Origin: JARRNE01 sp963824085
GTDB lineage: Bacteria; Pseudomonadota; Gammaproteobacteria; Chromatiales; Chromatiaceae
NCBI GenBank assembly: GCA_963824085.1
Contig: CAWGNT010000004.1
Span: forward strand, 115,194 to 179,193
Length of the DNA: 64,000 nucleotides
Direction of reading: 5' to 3'
Shown: positions 44,613-54,056 of the stretch, piece after piece
Numbering within the stretch: position 1 is the stretch's first letter
Layout: each line of letters opens with the position of its first letter
The notes under the pieces: model-generated
Database searches by the model: none
Told to the model about the DNA's origin: nothing
Seen by the model: only the letters and a program-made list of their open reading frames with translations
Made by a program: the position numbers and the translations under genes

Positions 44613-46434
44613 CTACATCCCCCTCGCGGCCAACCACTCCTCCAGCGTCAAGATCACCCAAATCATCGACCCGAAATAGGTCGCGTGTCCGGTCATATGC
44701 TCGCTACGCACATGATCCACGTACGCAGGCTTCAACAAGCCGCGTCGCTTAAAATCTGACAGTCGGTCTTCGACGCGCTCCCGCAGCGGAGCGTAGTCCT
44801 TGAGCCAGAGCCCGAAGGGCAAGCCAAATCCATGCTTGCTCTTATCGATGATTTCATTGTGGAAGGAATCCCTTCAGCGCGGTCTTGAAGAACCAGCGCA
44901 AATACTGCCCCTTTACCTTCCAGTCAGGCGGCACCTCACCCGAAAACTCTACCATCTCGTCGTCCAGCAGCGGGTAGCGCACCTCGACGCCTGCCGCCTC
45001 CGTCATCCGGTTCACCTTCCTGAGATCGTTATCCGCCAGGGTGAACTTCAAGTCCAGATGCAGCATGCGGTTGATGAAATGACTGCTGTCCGCCCGGTCA
45101 TAGGCGTCCTTGAGCCAGGCGGTCGGCAGATGCACATCCACAGCAGACAAGAGGTCAGCCGAGAACATCTCCTCCAACGGCTGCCGATAGACGAAGTTGT
45201 AGCTCTCCAGCCGCTCCGGCAACGGTATGTTCGCCTGGCGGATATAGCTTTGGAGCTTGCGGGCCGGCGCAAGGTGTCCCGCGCCCGGCAGACGCGCCAA
45301 AGGCTCGACGAGTCCTTTACGCAGGAAGCGCGGAATCCGGTGGTAAGCCTCGAAGACCTTCTGCTTCGCGTAGCGCTCATTGCCCCCGAAGATCTCGTCA
45401 CCCCCGTCGCCCGCCAGCATAACGCGGCAGCCGTCCTCGGCCGCACGCTTGGCGCAATAGTAGACCGGCACCGCCGACTCGTTGGCGAACGGCTCGTCGT
45501 AGTGCTCCGCAATCACCGAGAGCGCGGTGAGCACGTCATCCGGCTTGAGATAGTATTCGCGCGCGTCGAGCCCGAAGCGCTTAGTTGCAATCCGGGCATA
45601 CTCCATCTCGTCGAAGCCTTCCGCATCAAAGCCGATGGAGTATGCGCGGGCCGCACGGCCGGTGACCTCGGTGAGCACGCCGCACACCGTCGAGCTGTCA
45701 GTCCCCCCCGACAGAAAGGCAGCGACCTCGTCATCTCCCCTTGCCCTGCGCACGCACTCCCGGAGCAGCCGGTGGAACCGCGCCGACTGCGCGTCGAAGT
45801 CCGATCTCGGCTCGTCGCGATAATGCAGCCGCCAATAGAAGCTCCGCTCTACCCTGCCCTGCCGCCACAAGGCTTGCTCGCCCGGAAGCAGCTTCTCGAC
45901 CCCCCGATAGGCGGAGCCGGGCGCCGGTACCTCGCGGAAATAGAAGTAGTGAAAGAGTCCCTGGGGATCCAAGCTGAGGCCCACGTCCGGGTGGCCCGCT
46001 ACAGCCCCGGCGCGATCCGAGAAGACGATGCCGTCGCTCCGTGCGGCGAAGGCCAGGGACTGGCTGCCGATGCGGTCGATGGCCAGAAAGGCCGTTTGCG
46101 CCTCCTGATCCAGTACCGCCAAAGCGAATGTCCCATGAACTTGCTGCAGCATCGCGGGACCGCGGGCGCGCCAAAGCTGCATCAGGAAGGCCGCCGGGGG
46201 CATCCCGACCGGACTCGCGTCGGCGAACACCGGCCGGCCGATCACTGCCGCAACCAGCCCGCCGTCCTCGTAGACGCTCGCAGCCTGGCCTATCACGGCG
46301 GTGCCCGACGAAGGCCCCAAGATCATCTTCGGCGAGACCGGACCGTCTCGGTTGACTGACTCCAGCATGCGGCCTGCCGTTCGCGCGCCGTCTGTCGCTG
46401 ATGTTCCCAGCCAACCGACCAGACCCTGCATCAC
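44613..46434 (-). pseudogene. asnB: Asparagine-synthase-like gene, copy 1, frameshift near the 3' end
   Basis: Reading from 46434: MMQGLVGWLGTSATDG opens a glutamine-hydrolase-like domain, and the synthase domain has the ATP loop AAFLSGGTDSSTVCG and DGGDEIFGGNERYAK. After FLPQ, near 44854, one inserted base (ttcattgtgg against ttcttgtgg in copy 2) makes a stop. The last 80 or so codons continue in another frame to 44613 (LPFGLWLKDYAPLRE). The span is 1822 bases, one more than a whole number of codons. The usual catalytic Cys2 is absent. It is nearly identical to copy 2 at 54912-56733 up to about 75 bases upstream of the start. Confidence 0.85.
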
Positions 46435-47200
46435 ATCTTTTCCTTATGAAAGCAACTGAAACGGACGCGATTGTGCCATCTTCCGCCGCTGGCTTCCGCG
46501 CCAAAGTGCGGCAAATCGATGAGGTTCCCGCCCTGCGCAACAGTCAGCTTCGCAGACACTGGTCAGCCCCGATGCCGTGCGCTGCCGGTCCCCAAACGCC
46601 AATCCGGAATCCTCGGCCGCCGAAAGCCGAAGCCGTTGAGCCGGCCTGTGTTACCCTCCCGCAGCCGAGCGCCGAGCTGGTGAAAGGATCTTCGGTAGGA
46701 TGGGCAAAGCAACGTGTGCCCATCGATCAACAGGTCACGCGCGGGAAGATGGGCTACGGCGTTAACCGTTCTTGGGCCGAAGCCCGGATAGTTTCACAGT
46801 CTCGCAGCCTGCCCGTCCTCGGCGGTGAAGCCCATAGCTCTTGGAGCGGATTCTAGCGCGTGGTTTGGGCCAATCTTGCTGGCAACTGCGATCGGCTCCC
46901 CCCTTTGGGGAAGGGGGGCCGGGGGGATTTCCAAACAGGCGGCGCCGAAGTCGCCCTCGGGCTCACCAAATCCCCCTTCCCCCTTTGCAAAAGGGGAGAA
47001 ACCCGCTTCGGATCCGTTTTGGCTCGCAGGCCGCGCAGCGCCAACCGTTCGCGCTGGATCACAGGATTCGGCGAAATGCCGCACTGCATGCTGTCGCAAT
47101 CTCACCGTGCCCCGGAGCGAGACCCGATAGACACCATCGGCTTTGCGTCGTACCTCAACGCGTATCGGGTCCTTCTGCAAAAAACTTCGAGAACAAGCAC
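46435..47200. other. Region of about 770 bases between asnB copy 1 and gmhA copy 1
   Basis: The first 80 bases are shared with asnB copy 2. A GC-rich palindromic element lies at 46896-46999 with flanks to about 47110. No gene is supportable. Confidence 0.5.
46896..46999. repeat. C6/G6-armed palindromic element, copy 1
   Basis: The element begins ctcccccctttggggaagg, ends ccccctttgcaaaaggggag, and encloses aggcggcgccgaagtcgcc. A copy with the same core lies at 59001-59108 and a half copy at 61311-61345. The flank cttcggatccgttttggctc is also shared, so the mobile unit may be about 200 bases. Confidence 0.75.
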
Positions 47201-47772
47201 GTGCACTCAATCGATCAACATTTCGCGGACCACCTGAACGTCATCGAAGCGCTCCGCGCTCAGCGACCCGTCATCGAAAAGATTGGCGAAATGATCGTTG
47301 ACTGCTTGCGCCGCAGCGGCTGCGTCTTCTGGCTCGGCAACGGCGGGAGCACCGCCGACTGCCAGCACCTCGCCGCCGAGCTCGTCGGCCGCTTCGAGCG
47401 CGACCGCAGCGGTCTCGCCTCTGTGGCGCTCACCACGGACACCTCGGCCCTGACCTCGATCGCCAACGACTACGGCTTCGAGCAAGTCTTCGCGCGCCAG
47501 GTCGAGGCGCTTTGCCGACCAGGCGACCTGGTCATCGGTATCAGCACCTCCGGCAACAGCCCAATGTGCTGGCGGCCATCGAGACCGCAAAACGCAATGG
47601 AATCGCCACCGCGGGTTTGAGCGGCCGCGACGGCGGCAAGCTCAAGGCGCTCACGGACCTGTGCCTGGTCGTACCCGCGGACAACACAGCGAGAATCCAG
47701 GAGGCTCACATCCTCGTCGGCCATATTCTCTGCGACCTGGCCGAAGCCCAGCTGACATCACGGGAGGGATAG
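47201..47772 (+). pseudogene. gmhA: Sedoheptulose-7-phosphate isomerase gene, copy 1, frameshifted
   Basis: The GTG at 47201 starts MHSIDQHFADHLNVIEAL. FWLGNGGSTADCQHLAAEL and LTSIANDYGFEQVFARQV are the substrate motifs. After ISTSGNSP one C is missing (cagcccaatg against cagccccaatg expected), and the remainder NVLAAIETAKRNGIATAG runs in another frame to 47772. The span is 572 bases, against 573 in copy 3. The break lies in the active-site half. It may be a real mutation or a homopolymer error. Confidence 0.85.
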
Positions 47773-48026
47773 CTGTGGTCACCGTCGCTCCCACGACATG
47801 CTGTGACGCTGGGGCGGGCCAGGCTAACACTGGCGCCCAAGCTTCCAGCCGGGTGCCAATCCCCGTAAGCCTCGGCCTTGCCGTGCCAGACCCACCGCTT
47901 GTCGACAGGCCGCAGGAAGCAGAGCTTCCAAAAGCAAGGCGTTACCAAGTGGAACTTGGGAACGAGGGGGAAACCGCGTATCATCCTCACGCATGCGCTT
48001 TGATGCATGCTGCCCGGACATACCCG

Positions 48027-48269
48027 ATGCCCTCACTTCAGATACGTGATCTACCTGATGACGTGTACCAGGCCCTCGCCTTTCGTGCCCAGCAGGAACA
48101 TCGCAGCCTGGCTCAGCAGGCAGTGACGGAGCTACGGCGGATTCCGACGCTGACCGCCGGTGAGCGTCGTAGGCTGGTGATCGCGCGGATTCGCGGAACG
48201 ATCCCAGAACCGGAAATACCTTTAACCCCTTCACCCGAAGAGCTAGTGCGCGAGGATCGGGAGCGCTGA
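48027..48269 (+). CDS. vapB: VapB/FitA-type antitoxin
   Basis: The 80-residue ribbon-helix-helix protein starts MPSLQIRDLPDDVYQAL, then AQQEHRSLAQQAVTELRR, and ends PSPEELVREDRER, the toxin-binding tail. It should bind DNA and neutralise the PIN toxin encoded three bases downstream. A broken relative lies at 61399-62200. Confidence 0.85.
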   Translation: MPSLQIRDLPDDVYQALAFRAQQEHRSLAQQAVTELRRIPTLTAGERRRLVIARIRGTIPEPEIPLTPSPEELVREDRER

Positions 48270-48272
48270 CGA

Positions 48273-48674
48273 GTGCGGCTCGTCCTGGACGCGTCCGCGG
48301 CGGTTCGACTCGTGATGCGCGCCGAGAGCGCCGGCCAGCTCGTTGAACACATCTCCGCGGCTTCCGTAGTGGCCGCGCCGAGCCTCTATGGTAGCGAAGT
48401 AGCCAACGCCCTCTGGAAATACGTGAAGTCAGGAAGCCTGGAGCTAGAGACGGCACTGGAGCGGTACGAAGAGGCAATTGACCTGATCGATGACTTCACC
48501 GCCGACCGGGAGCTCGCGACCGAGGCGCTCGCAGAGGCGGTACGCTACCGGCACCCGGTCTACGATCTCATCTACGCGGTGTTGGCCAGGCGCACAGGTT
48601 GCGCCCTCTTGACGATGGACAGCCGGCTAAAAGCATTGCTGGGCCAGATGGGCATCCGCGCCGTCCAAGCGTAA
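48273..48674 (+). CDS. vapC: VapC-type PIN-domain RNase toxin
   Basis: The 133-residue protein starts at GTG 48273. PIN acidic residues are in VLDASAAV (Asp6), YGSEVANALWK (Glu), and the C-terminal VYDLIYAVLARR and LTMDSRL. It would cut RNA when free of VapB. A C-terminal remnant of the same toxin lies at 63245-63409, ahead of hldE copy 4, just as this gene lies ahead of hldE copy 1. Confidence 0.88.
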   Translation: MRLVLDASAAVRLVMRAESAGQLVEHISAASVVAAPSLYGSEVANALWKYVKSGSLELETALERYEEAIDLIDDFTADRELATEALAEAVRYRHPVYDLIYAVLARRTGCALLTMDSRLKALLGQMGIRAVQA

Positions 48675-48769
48675 GGGCAGCGAGTTCTTTTTGCTGGGCG
48701 AGCGCACACGACGTGAGCCAGTCGGTGATGATGCCCCCGGCACCACCGTCATTCCCGCTAACACCCGCC

Positions 48770-48875
48770 GTTCCCGCGAAAGCGGGAATCTGCGGCGCTC
48801 ACACCTACCCCCAGCCCAACTTCGAAACGAGGGGAACCGCGCTACAACACCCTCATTCCCGCGAAGGCGGGAATC
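48770..48875. repeat. dRS3-like palindromes (two copies)
   Basis: attcccgcgaaggcgggaat at about 48855-48874 fits the ATTCCC-N8-GGGAAT form of neisserial dRS3 repeats. A variant, ttcccgcgaaagcgggaa, lies at 48771-48788, and a decayed one at about 49040-49060. Confidence 0.7.
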
Positions 48876-48880
48876 TTTTT

Positions 48881-49016
48881 CTGGTGCCCAAGCTCCCGCT
48901 TGGGCACTCCTCTACCTGAAGCTCTGCTTCTTCGCGACAACCATGAGTTGCCAGCAGGCGCACAGTCGAAGCAGAGCTTCGAAAACGAGGACGCCCAAGC
49001 CGGGCTTGGGCGCCAG
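48881..49016. repeat. MITE-like element with inverted ends, copy 1
   Basis: The ends are ctggtgcccaagctcccgct and agccgggcttgggcgccag. The inner pair gaagctctgcttc / gaagcagagcttc is also inverted. There is no ORF. A second copy at 63570-63705 lies in the same place ahead of hldE copy 4. Confidence 0.75.
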
Positions 49017-49085
49017 TAAGACCAGCGCAGAAGACCGTCCTTCCCGCGAAGGAGGCAATCCACCGCGCCAACCGCACCAGACCCA

Positions 49086-50219
49086 ATGTTCCAGTCACCC
49101 GATAAAGTCCTCAACGAGCTCCGCGCCGGCTTCGGCCGACGCAAGATCATCGTGGTCGGCGACCTGATGCTGGACCGCTATCTGTGGGGTGACGTCGAGC
49201 GCATCTCACCGGAAGCGCCCGTCCCGGTGGTGAAGCTCCAGCGTGAGAGTCTCACCGGAGGTGGCGCCGCTAACGTTGCGCGCAATCTGGCAGCCCTCGG
49301 TCTCGACGTACATCTCGCCGGCACGACCGGGAGCGATGACGGGCGAACGGACCTGCTCACGACACTTGTCCGCGACAACATCCGGACAGACGCCGTAGTT
49401 ACCTCCGCGGACCGCCCCACCAGCGTGAAGACCCGGGTCATCGGCAATCACCAGCAGATGCTCCGCATCGATGAGGAGCAGTCGGCACCTCTGCCACCCG
49501 ATGTAGAGGCCGAACTCCTTGCCAAGACCGCCGAGCAGATGCCGGGCGCGAGGGCACTGGTACTATCGGACTACGCCAAGGGGGTGCTTACCAGCGACCT
49601 GTGTTCGTCCCTCATCGGTCTAGCACGCAAGCATGCCATTCCCGTGATTGTCGACCCCAAGAGCCGCGACTTCTCGCGATACGCGGGGGCGAGCGTTATC
49701 ACGCCCAACCGTGCGGAGCTTGCGCTCGCCGCTGACGTGTCCAGCCACGATTCCGAATCTCTCTTGACGGCAGCCATGGCGTTGCGGGAACGACTCAATC
49801 TCCACGCCATCACGCTGACACTCGGTGAGCAAGGAATGGCTTTGATCGACGCGGACGGGCCGCGGCAGATTCCCGCTGTCGCAAGAGAGGTCTTCGACGT
49901 CTCAGGTGCCGGCGACACGGTCGCGGCGACCCTAGCCGCTGGCCTCGCAGCCAACATGGAGCTGCTCGACACGGCACACCTCGCCAACCTCGCGGCCGGT
50001 GTCGTTGTCGGCAAGGTCGGAACCGCCGTCGTCTCCTCGGACGAGCTGATAGCCGCCATTCAAGGCCAGGCGGCGCTGGACCAGGCTGCGAAGATCTGCG
50101 ACCGCGAGACCGCTTGCGAACGTGTCCGCACCTGGCAATTGCGGGGTGAGATCGTCGTCTTCACCAACGGTTGCTTTGATCTGCTCCACGTCGGACACGT
50201 GACCTACCTGGAGGGCTGA
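49086..50219 (+). pseudogene. hldE: hldE copy 1, truncated: kinase domain plus start of nucleotidyltransferase
   Basis: The frame gives 377 residues. The ribokinase-fold domain (1-310) is complete: KIIVVGDLMLDRYLWGDVER, GGGAANVARNLAALG, LSDYAKGVLT, and DVSGAGDTVAATLAAG with the catalytic aspartate. The second domain stops after FTNGCFDLLHVGHVTYLE, where GG then TGA replaces QARRYG. The full enzyme has about 490 residues. The kinase step may work alone; the adenylyl transfer cannot. Confidence 0.85.
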
Positions 50220-50433
50220 TCGCCCGGGTGGAACGCACAACTCGTACCTGGGGTACCAGAGTCCAGACGAGTTTGAGAGAAACGGCCGACTGGCCGATGT
50301 GGCTTAATGAGGTGTCCGTTTTCGCCTGACCACCTCACCCGTCATTGGTCTTCCTTGAACCAGCAGCCGGAAAGGCCCCTTAAGCGGACACTATTGGTGG
50401 ACTACGGGACCAATGCGGAAGGCACGGATGGTT

Positions 50434-50742
50434 TCAGGCGACCTGGTCGAGAAACAGCTCACGCAGAACATCTGGACGCTCTTGCGCCACGCGAATGAGC
50501 GATCGCGCCGCACCGCTCGGCTCGCGTCGACCCTGCTCCCATTCCTGAAGTGTCCGTACCGATACGCCCAGGAGTCTCGCAAACTGGCTTTGGGACATCT
50601 TTACGCGATAGCGGGCGAGCGCCACCGGACTATGGATTGCACCCGCCGTCTCAGACTTCATCTCGCGGATGGACTCGAGCAATTCGGCACCGATATCACG
50701 ATCGGCGTCTCTTGCGAGGAGCTCTTGTTCAGTCTTCGGCAT
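50434..50742 (-). CDS. higA: HigA-type antitoxin, helix-turn-helix
   Basis: The 102-residue protein has an XRE-type helix-turn-helix: LARYRVKMSQSQFARLLGVS then VRTLQEWEQGRREPS. It is encoded after the toxin, the order typical for HigBA pairs, and overlaps it by 14 bases. It should repress its own promoter and neutralise the toxin. Confidence 0.85.
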   Translation of the reverse strand: MPKTEQELLARDADRDIGAELLESIREMKSETAGAIHSPVALARYRVKMSQSQFARLLGVSVRTLQEWEQGRREPSGAARSLIRVAQERPDVLRELFLDQVA

Positions 50743-51049
50743 GATCTAGCATCTCCCGCGCGGCATTGAGCACATGCGCTGGCAAGTTGTCCCGCGCACT
50801 CTTGGCGTAGATCAGAAGAAGCCAGATGCGCTCGTCTACCAGCCGGTTGTAGTAAATGACCCGTACACCTCCTTGCTTTCCGCTGCCACCCTTCGACCAA
50901 CGGACCTTGCGCACGCCGCCGGTCCCAGGAACCACATCGCCTGCAAGCGGGTTGAGCGCAATCCAGGCGCAGAACTCTCCACGCTCGTCTTCCGTCCAGT
51001 AGTCGGGCCAACGGCGTGTAAAGGATCGTGTTTCCACAACAGTCAGCAT
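50729..51049 (-). CDS. higB: RelE/HigB-type toxin
   Basis: The 106-residue protein has the RelE-superfamily pattern: TVVETRSFTRRW, then GTGGVRKVRWSKGGSGKQGG, VRVIYYNRLVDERIWLLLIY, and the closing AKSARDNLP. It is the ribosome-dependent mRNase type. It lies between hldE copy 1 and gmhA copy 2 on the opposite strand. Confidence 0.85.
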   Translation of the reverse strand: MLTVVETRSFTRRWPDYWTEDERGEFCAWIALNPLAGDVVPGTGGVRKVRWSKGGSGKQGGVRVIYYNRLVDERIWLLLIYAKSARDNLPAHVLNAAREMLDHAED

Positions 51050-51496
51050 CCGGTGATTATACGTCAGTGCCGCATAAACTGCTCAGGTGGCCGGTCTGCG
51101 TCTTTTGGCAGACGGTCATGGATATTGCGGTCTGTGACTGCTCTTGGCTGCTGCTGCCCTTCGAACTACCTAACATCCGACAAAGCGCACTGAACCACCG
51201 AAACAACCGATGCCTCCATCCCTCACCCTGCCCTTGTGATATTCTCACGCCACCTCGCCAGCCCGCGCTGCCTTGCACATCAATCTTTGTGATTAGGGCC
51301 ATGGCTCAGCTGGCAGAACTTCGTGGCGGGGCGGGTGCGGGTTCGCGGGACCGTCGAGACTACACGGACGTATTCACGGCGTGTCCCGCCCGTACCCGCC
51401 CCGGCCCGGCCCGGCAGCTGAGTTATCGCACTAATCACCTCACTCTTTCGGGAACCCCTGCGCCCTAGCCAGTCCCCCTATTGCCATCACCCGCCC
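51050..51496. other. Intergenic region, about 450 bases
   Basis: This holds one dispersed palindromic element (51325-51405) and the leader of gmhA copy 2. No gene is seen. Confidence 0.5.
51325..51405. repeat. Dispersed palindromic element, compact reverse copy
   Basis: ggcggggcgggtgcggg pairs with cccgtacccgccccggcc. The reversed core tacacggacgtattcacggc is present, but the inner hairpin is deleted (gggaccgtcgagac). It is followed by the shared flank gagttatcgcactaatcac. Confidence 0.7.
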
Positions 51497-52075
51497 GTGC
51501 ACCGGATAGAAAGCATCATCGCCGCTCACCTCGCTACGATACAGGCGCTCCGGGAACAGCGCCCGGTAATCGAAAGAATCGGCAACCTCATCATCGAGTG
51601 TCTGCAACGCGGCGGCAAGGTCTGCTGGCTCGGCAACGGCGGGAGCGCCGCGAACTGCCAGCATCTGGCCGCAGAGCTCGTCGGCCGCTTCGAGCGTGAC
51701 CGCCGGGGTCTCGCGTCCGTCGCCTTTACCACGGACACCTCAGCCCTCACGTCCATTGCCAACGACTACGGCTTCGAGCAGATCTTCGCGCGCCGCGTCG
51801 AAGCCCTGTGCCGCCCTAGAGATCTGGTCATTGGCCTCAGCACCTCCGGAAACAGCCCCAACGTCCTCGCGGCGATCGAGACTGCCCGGCACAACGACAT
51901 CGCCACCGCGGGACTGAGCGGCCGCGCCGGCGGCAAGCTCAAAGACTTGGCAGATGCCTGCCTCGTCGTGCCCGCCGAGAATACAGCGAGAATCCAGGAG
52001 GCCCACATCCTCGTGGGCCACATCCTGTGCGATCTGGCCGAAGCACAGCTATCGGGAAGCGAGACCAAGCCATGA
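51497..52075 (+). CDS. gmhA: Sedoheptulose-7-phosphate isomerase, copy 2 (intact)
   Basis: The 192-residue SIS-domain enzyme converts sedoheptulose 7-phosphate to D-glycero-D-manno-heptose 7-phosphate, the first step to ADP-heptose for lipopolysaccharide core. The GTG at 51497 starts MHRIESIIAAHLATIQAL. Motifs are WLGNGGSAANCQHLAAEL, LTSIANDYGFEQIFARRV, LSTSGNSPNVLAAIET and a closing EAHILVGHILCDLAE. It is less similar to copies 1 and 3 than they are to each other. An intact hldE follows. Confidence 0.93.
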   Translation: MHRIESIIAAHLATIQALREQRPVIERIGNLIIECLQRGGKVCWLGNGGSAANCQHLAAELVGRFERDRRGLASVAFTTDTSALTSIANDYGFEQIFARRVEALCRPRDLVIGLSTSGNSPNVLAAIETARHNDIATAGLSGRAGGKLKDLADACLVVPAENTARIQEAHILVGHILCDLAEAQLSGSETKP

Positions 52076-52086
52076 TCCGCGAGACC

Positions 52087-52154
52087 CGTAGGAGCCCGCT
52101 TGCGGGCGACCAGCCACAAAACGCCGTCATGGTCGCACGCAAGCGAGCTCCTAC
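52087..52154. repeat. REP-like inverted pair between gmhA and hldE copy 2
   Basis: cgtaggagcccgcttgcggg and cgcaagcgagctcctac pair over a 20-base spacer. This is the form of a pseudomonad-type REP pair. It would fold in the gmhA-hldE transcript. Confidence 0.65.
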
Positions 52155-52212
52155 ATCGCACGCTAATCGGTTGGTGCACCGTCTCTGAATTTGAATTCAG
52201 TCCGGCAACGGT

Positions 52213-53691
52213 ATGTTCCAGGCACCTCAAAAAGTGCTCGACGCGGTCCGCTCCGGCTTTGGCGGACGCACCATCATCGTCGTCGGCGACCTGATGCTGG
52301 ACCGCTATCTTTGGGGCCAAGTCGAGCGCATCTCCCCGGAAGCGCCCGTGCCGATCGTAAGGCTCCAGCGCGAGACCCTCACTGCGGGAGGCGCCGCCAA
52401 CGTCGCCCGCAATCTCGCTGCCCTTGGCCTGGACGTGCATCTCGCTGGCGCCACCGGGAAAGACGACGGGCGAACAAAGTTGCTGACGACGCTCGCCCGC
52501 GCCAACATCGGGACGGATGCCGTGATCGCCTCCGTGGACCGCCCCACCACCGTGAAGACGCGGGTGATCGGCAACCACCAGCAGATGATCCGGATTGACG
52601 AGGAGGGCACAACCGCCCTGCCGCCGAGCGTGGCGAGCGAGCTTCTCGCCAATGTCTCCAACGAAATCCTCAGCGCCAGTGCGCTGGTGCTCTCCGATTA
52701 TGCGAAAGGCGTGCTGACGGGCGACCTCTGTTCGTCCCTCATCGGACTGGCGCGCGAGCACGCTATTCCCGTGATCGTGGACCCCAAAGGCCGCGACTTC
52801 TCGCGCTACGCCGGTGCGACCGTCATCACGCCTAACCGCGCGGAGCTTGCTCTGGCGACCGACACGCTCAGCCAAAATTCGGAATCTCTCTTCACGGCAG
52901 CCAGCGCGTTGCGGGAGCGACTCAATCTCCACGCCATCGCCCTCACACTCGGTGAGCAAGGAATGGCCTTGATCGAGGCGGACGCGACCCACCAGATTCC
53001 CGCAGTCGCACGAGAAGTGTTCGACGTCTCCGGCGCCGGCGATACAGTCGCTGCGACCATAGCCGCGGGCCTGGGAGCCGATCTGGGACTGCTCGACACG
53101 GCACACCTCGCCAACCTCGCGGCAGGCGTCGTGGTCGGCAAGGTCGGAACTGCTGTCGTCACCTCAAGCGAGCTTCTGACCGCCATCCAAGGCGAAGCAG
53201 CCCTTGAGCAGGCGGCAAAGATCTGCGACCTCGAAAGTGCTCGCGAGCGTGTCCACACCTGGCACTCCCGGGGTGAGACTGTAGTATTCACCAACGGCTG
53301 CTTCGATCTCCTCCACGTCGGCCACGTAACTTACCTCGAGCAAGCCCGCCGCTACGGGCACCGGCTGATCATCGGGCTGAACACCGACCGCTCCGTGCGC
53401 TCGATCAAGGGACCGGAGCGCCCCCTGATCGGTCAGGACGACCGCGCCCGCCTGCTCGCCGCGCTCGCCTCCGTCGACGCGGTGGTCTTGTTCGACGAAA
53501 AGACACCGCTGAACCTCATCAAGGCGCTTCGCCCGGATGTACTCGCCAAGGGTGCCGACTACACGGAAGAGCAAGTCGTCGGGGCCAACGAGGTCAAGTC
53601 GTGGGGCGGCCGCCTTGCGCTGATCCCGCTTGTGAACGGACGAAGCACTACGTCAATCCTGGAAGCCTTGCGGCGAACCCGAGAAAGATGA
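52213..53691 (+). CDS. hldE: Bifunctional heptose kinase/adenylyltransferase HldE, copy 2 (intact)
   Basis: The 492-residue enzyme has an N-terminal ribokinase-fold domain (KTIIVVGDLMLDRYLWGQ-like opening, GGAANVARN, DVSGAGDTVAAT with the catalytic base) and a C-terminal nucleotidyltransferase domain (FTNGCFDLLHVGHVTYLEQA, LNTDRSVRSIKGPERP, ADYTEEQVVG). It phosphorylates heptose 7-phosphate at C1 and later forms ADP-heptose. It follows gmhA copy 2. This is the only complete hldE in the window, so it probably carries the pathway. Confidence 0.95.
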   Translation: MFQAPQKVLDAVRSGFGGRTIIVVGDLMLDRYLWGQVERISPEAPVPIVRLQRETLTAGGAANVARNLAALGLDVHLAGATGKDDGRTKLLTTLARANIGTDAVIASVDRPTTVKTRVIGNHQQMIRIDEEGTTALPPSVASELLANVSNEILSASALVLSDYAKGVLTGDLCSSLIGLAREHAIPVIVDPKGRDFSRYAGATVITPNRAELALATDTLSQNSESLFTAASALRERLNLHAIALTLGEQGMALIEADATHQIPAVAREVFDVSGAGDTVAATIAAGLGADLGLLDTAHLANLAAGVVVGKVGTAVVTSSELLTAIQGEAALEQAAKICDLESARERVHTWHSRGETVVFTNGCFDLLHVGHVTYLEQARRYGHRLIIGLNTDRSVRSIKGPERPLIGQDDRARLLAALASVDAVVLFDEKTPLNLIKALRPDVLAKGADYTEEQVVGANEVKSWGGRLALIPLVNGRSTTSILEALRRTRER

Positions 53692-53828
53692 TGTTGCCGC
53701 TCTTCTCGACCTGATTTTGCCAAGCAGGTCGGCTGTGCGAGATGTGATTTCGGTTCTCCCGGATACGCCCCACCGGAACATCGCGGGCCCCGGGGGAGAA
53801 ACAACACTGATTGATCTCCGGCGAAAGC

Positions 53829-54050
53829 TCAACACCGAATCCGTTCGCCCGAAGCTAGCCTCTTGGCGTACCGCGCGGAAGGCGGGTTGCGCCCCTTCTT
53901 GACCGAGAAGCTGACGTCGTCCCTGGCCGTGAACAACGGTCGTTCCGGAACGCCCCTGCCAGCCAGTCGCGCGCCGGTTTTGAGCAGGGTCTGTTTCAGG
54001 CCTTGGATGGCACCGGGGCGGTATTCCTTGGTGAGATAGCGCATATTCAC
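53829..54050 (-). pseudogene. N-terminal fragment of an ABC transporter ATPase (Wzt-like)
   Basis: MNMRYLTKEYRPGAIQGLK and then TARDDVSFSVKKG resemble the start of polysaccharide-export ATPases. The sequence leaves the family just before the Walker A motif and ends ERIRC. The downstream sequence to about 53700 does not restore it. It lies beside surface-sugar genes, which fits. The identity is remembered, not computed. Confidence 0.35.
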
Positions 54051-54056
54051 AAAAGT

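Larger units (their letters stand above)
48675..49085. other. Repeat-rich leader of hldE copy 1
   Basis: This holds dRS3-like palindromes and a MITE-like element (48881-49016), described separately. There is no gene. Confidence 0.6.

Noticed and set aside
44800..46359. Long plus-strand frame (519 codons) opposite asnB copy 1, and its twin at 55131-56654
   Set aside because: Both are antisense of asnB. They are Arg/Glu/Val-rich with no recognisable motif, while the minus strand shows clear synthase motifs.
48770..49060. Palindromes ahead of hldE as a CRISPR array
   Set aside because: Spacing is irregular, the repeats are 20-bp palindromes of dRS3 type and no cas genes are present.
51766..53106. 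446-codon minus-strand frame opposite gmhA copy 2 and hldE copy 2
   Set aside because: The real, motif-bearing genes are on the plus strand; this is a GC-rich shadow that runs across two genes.
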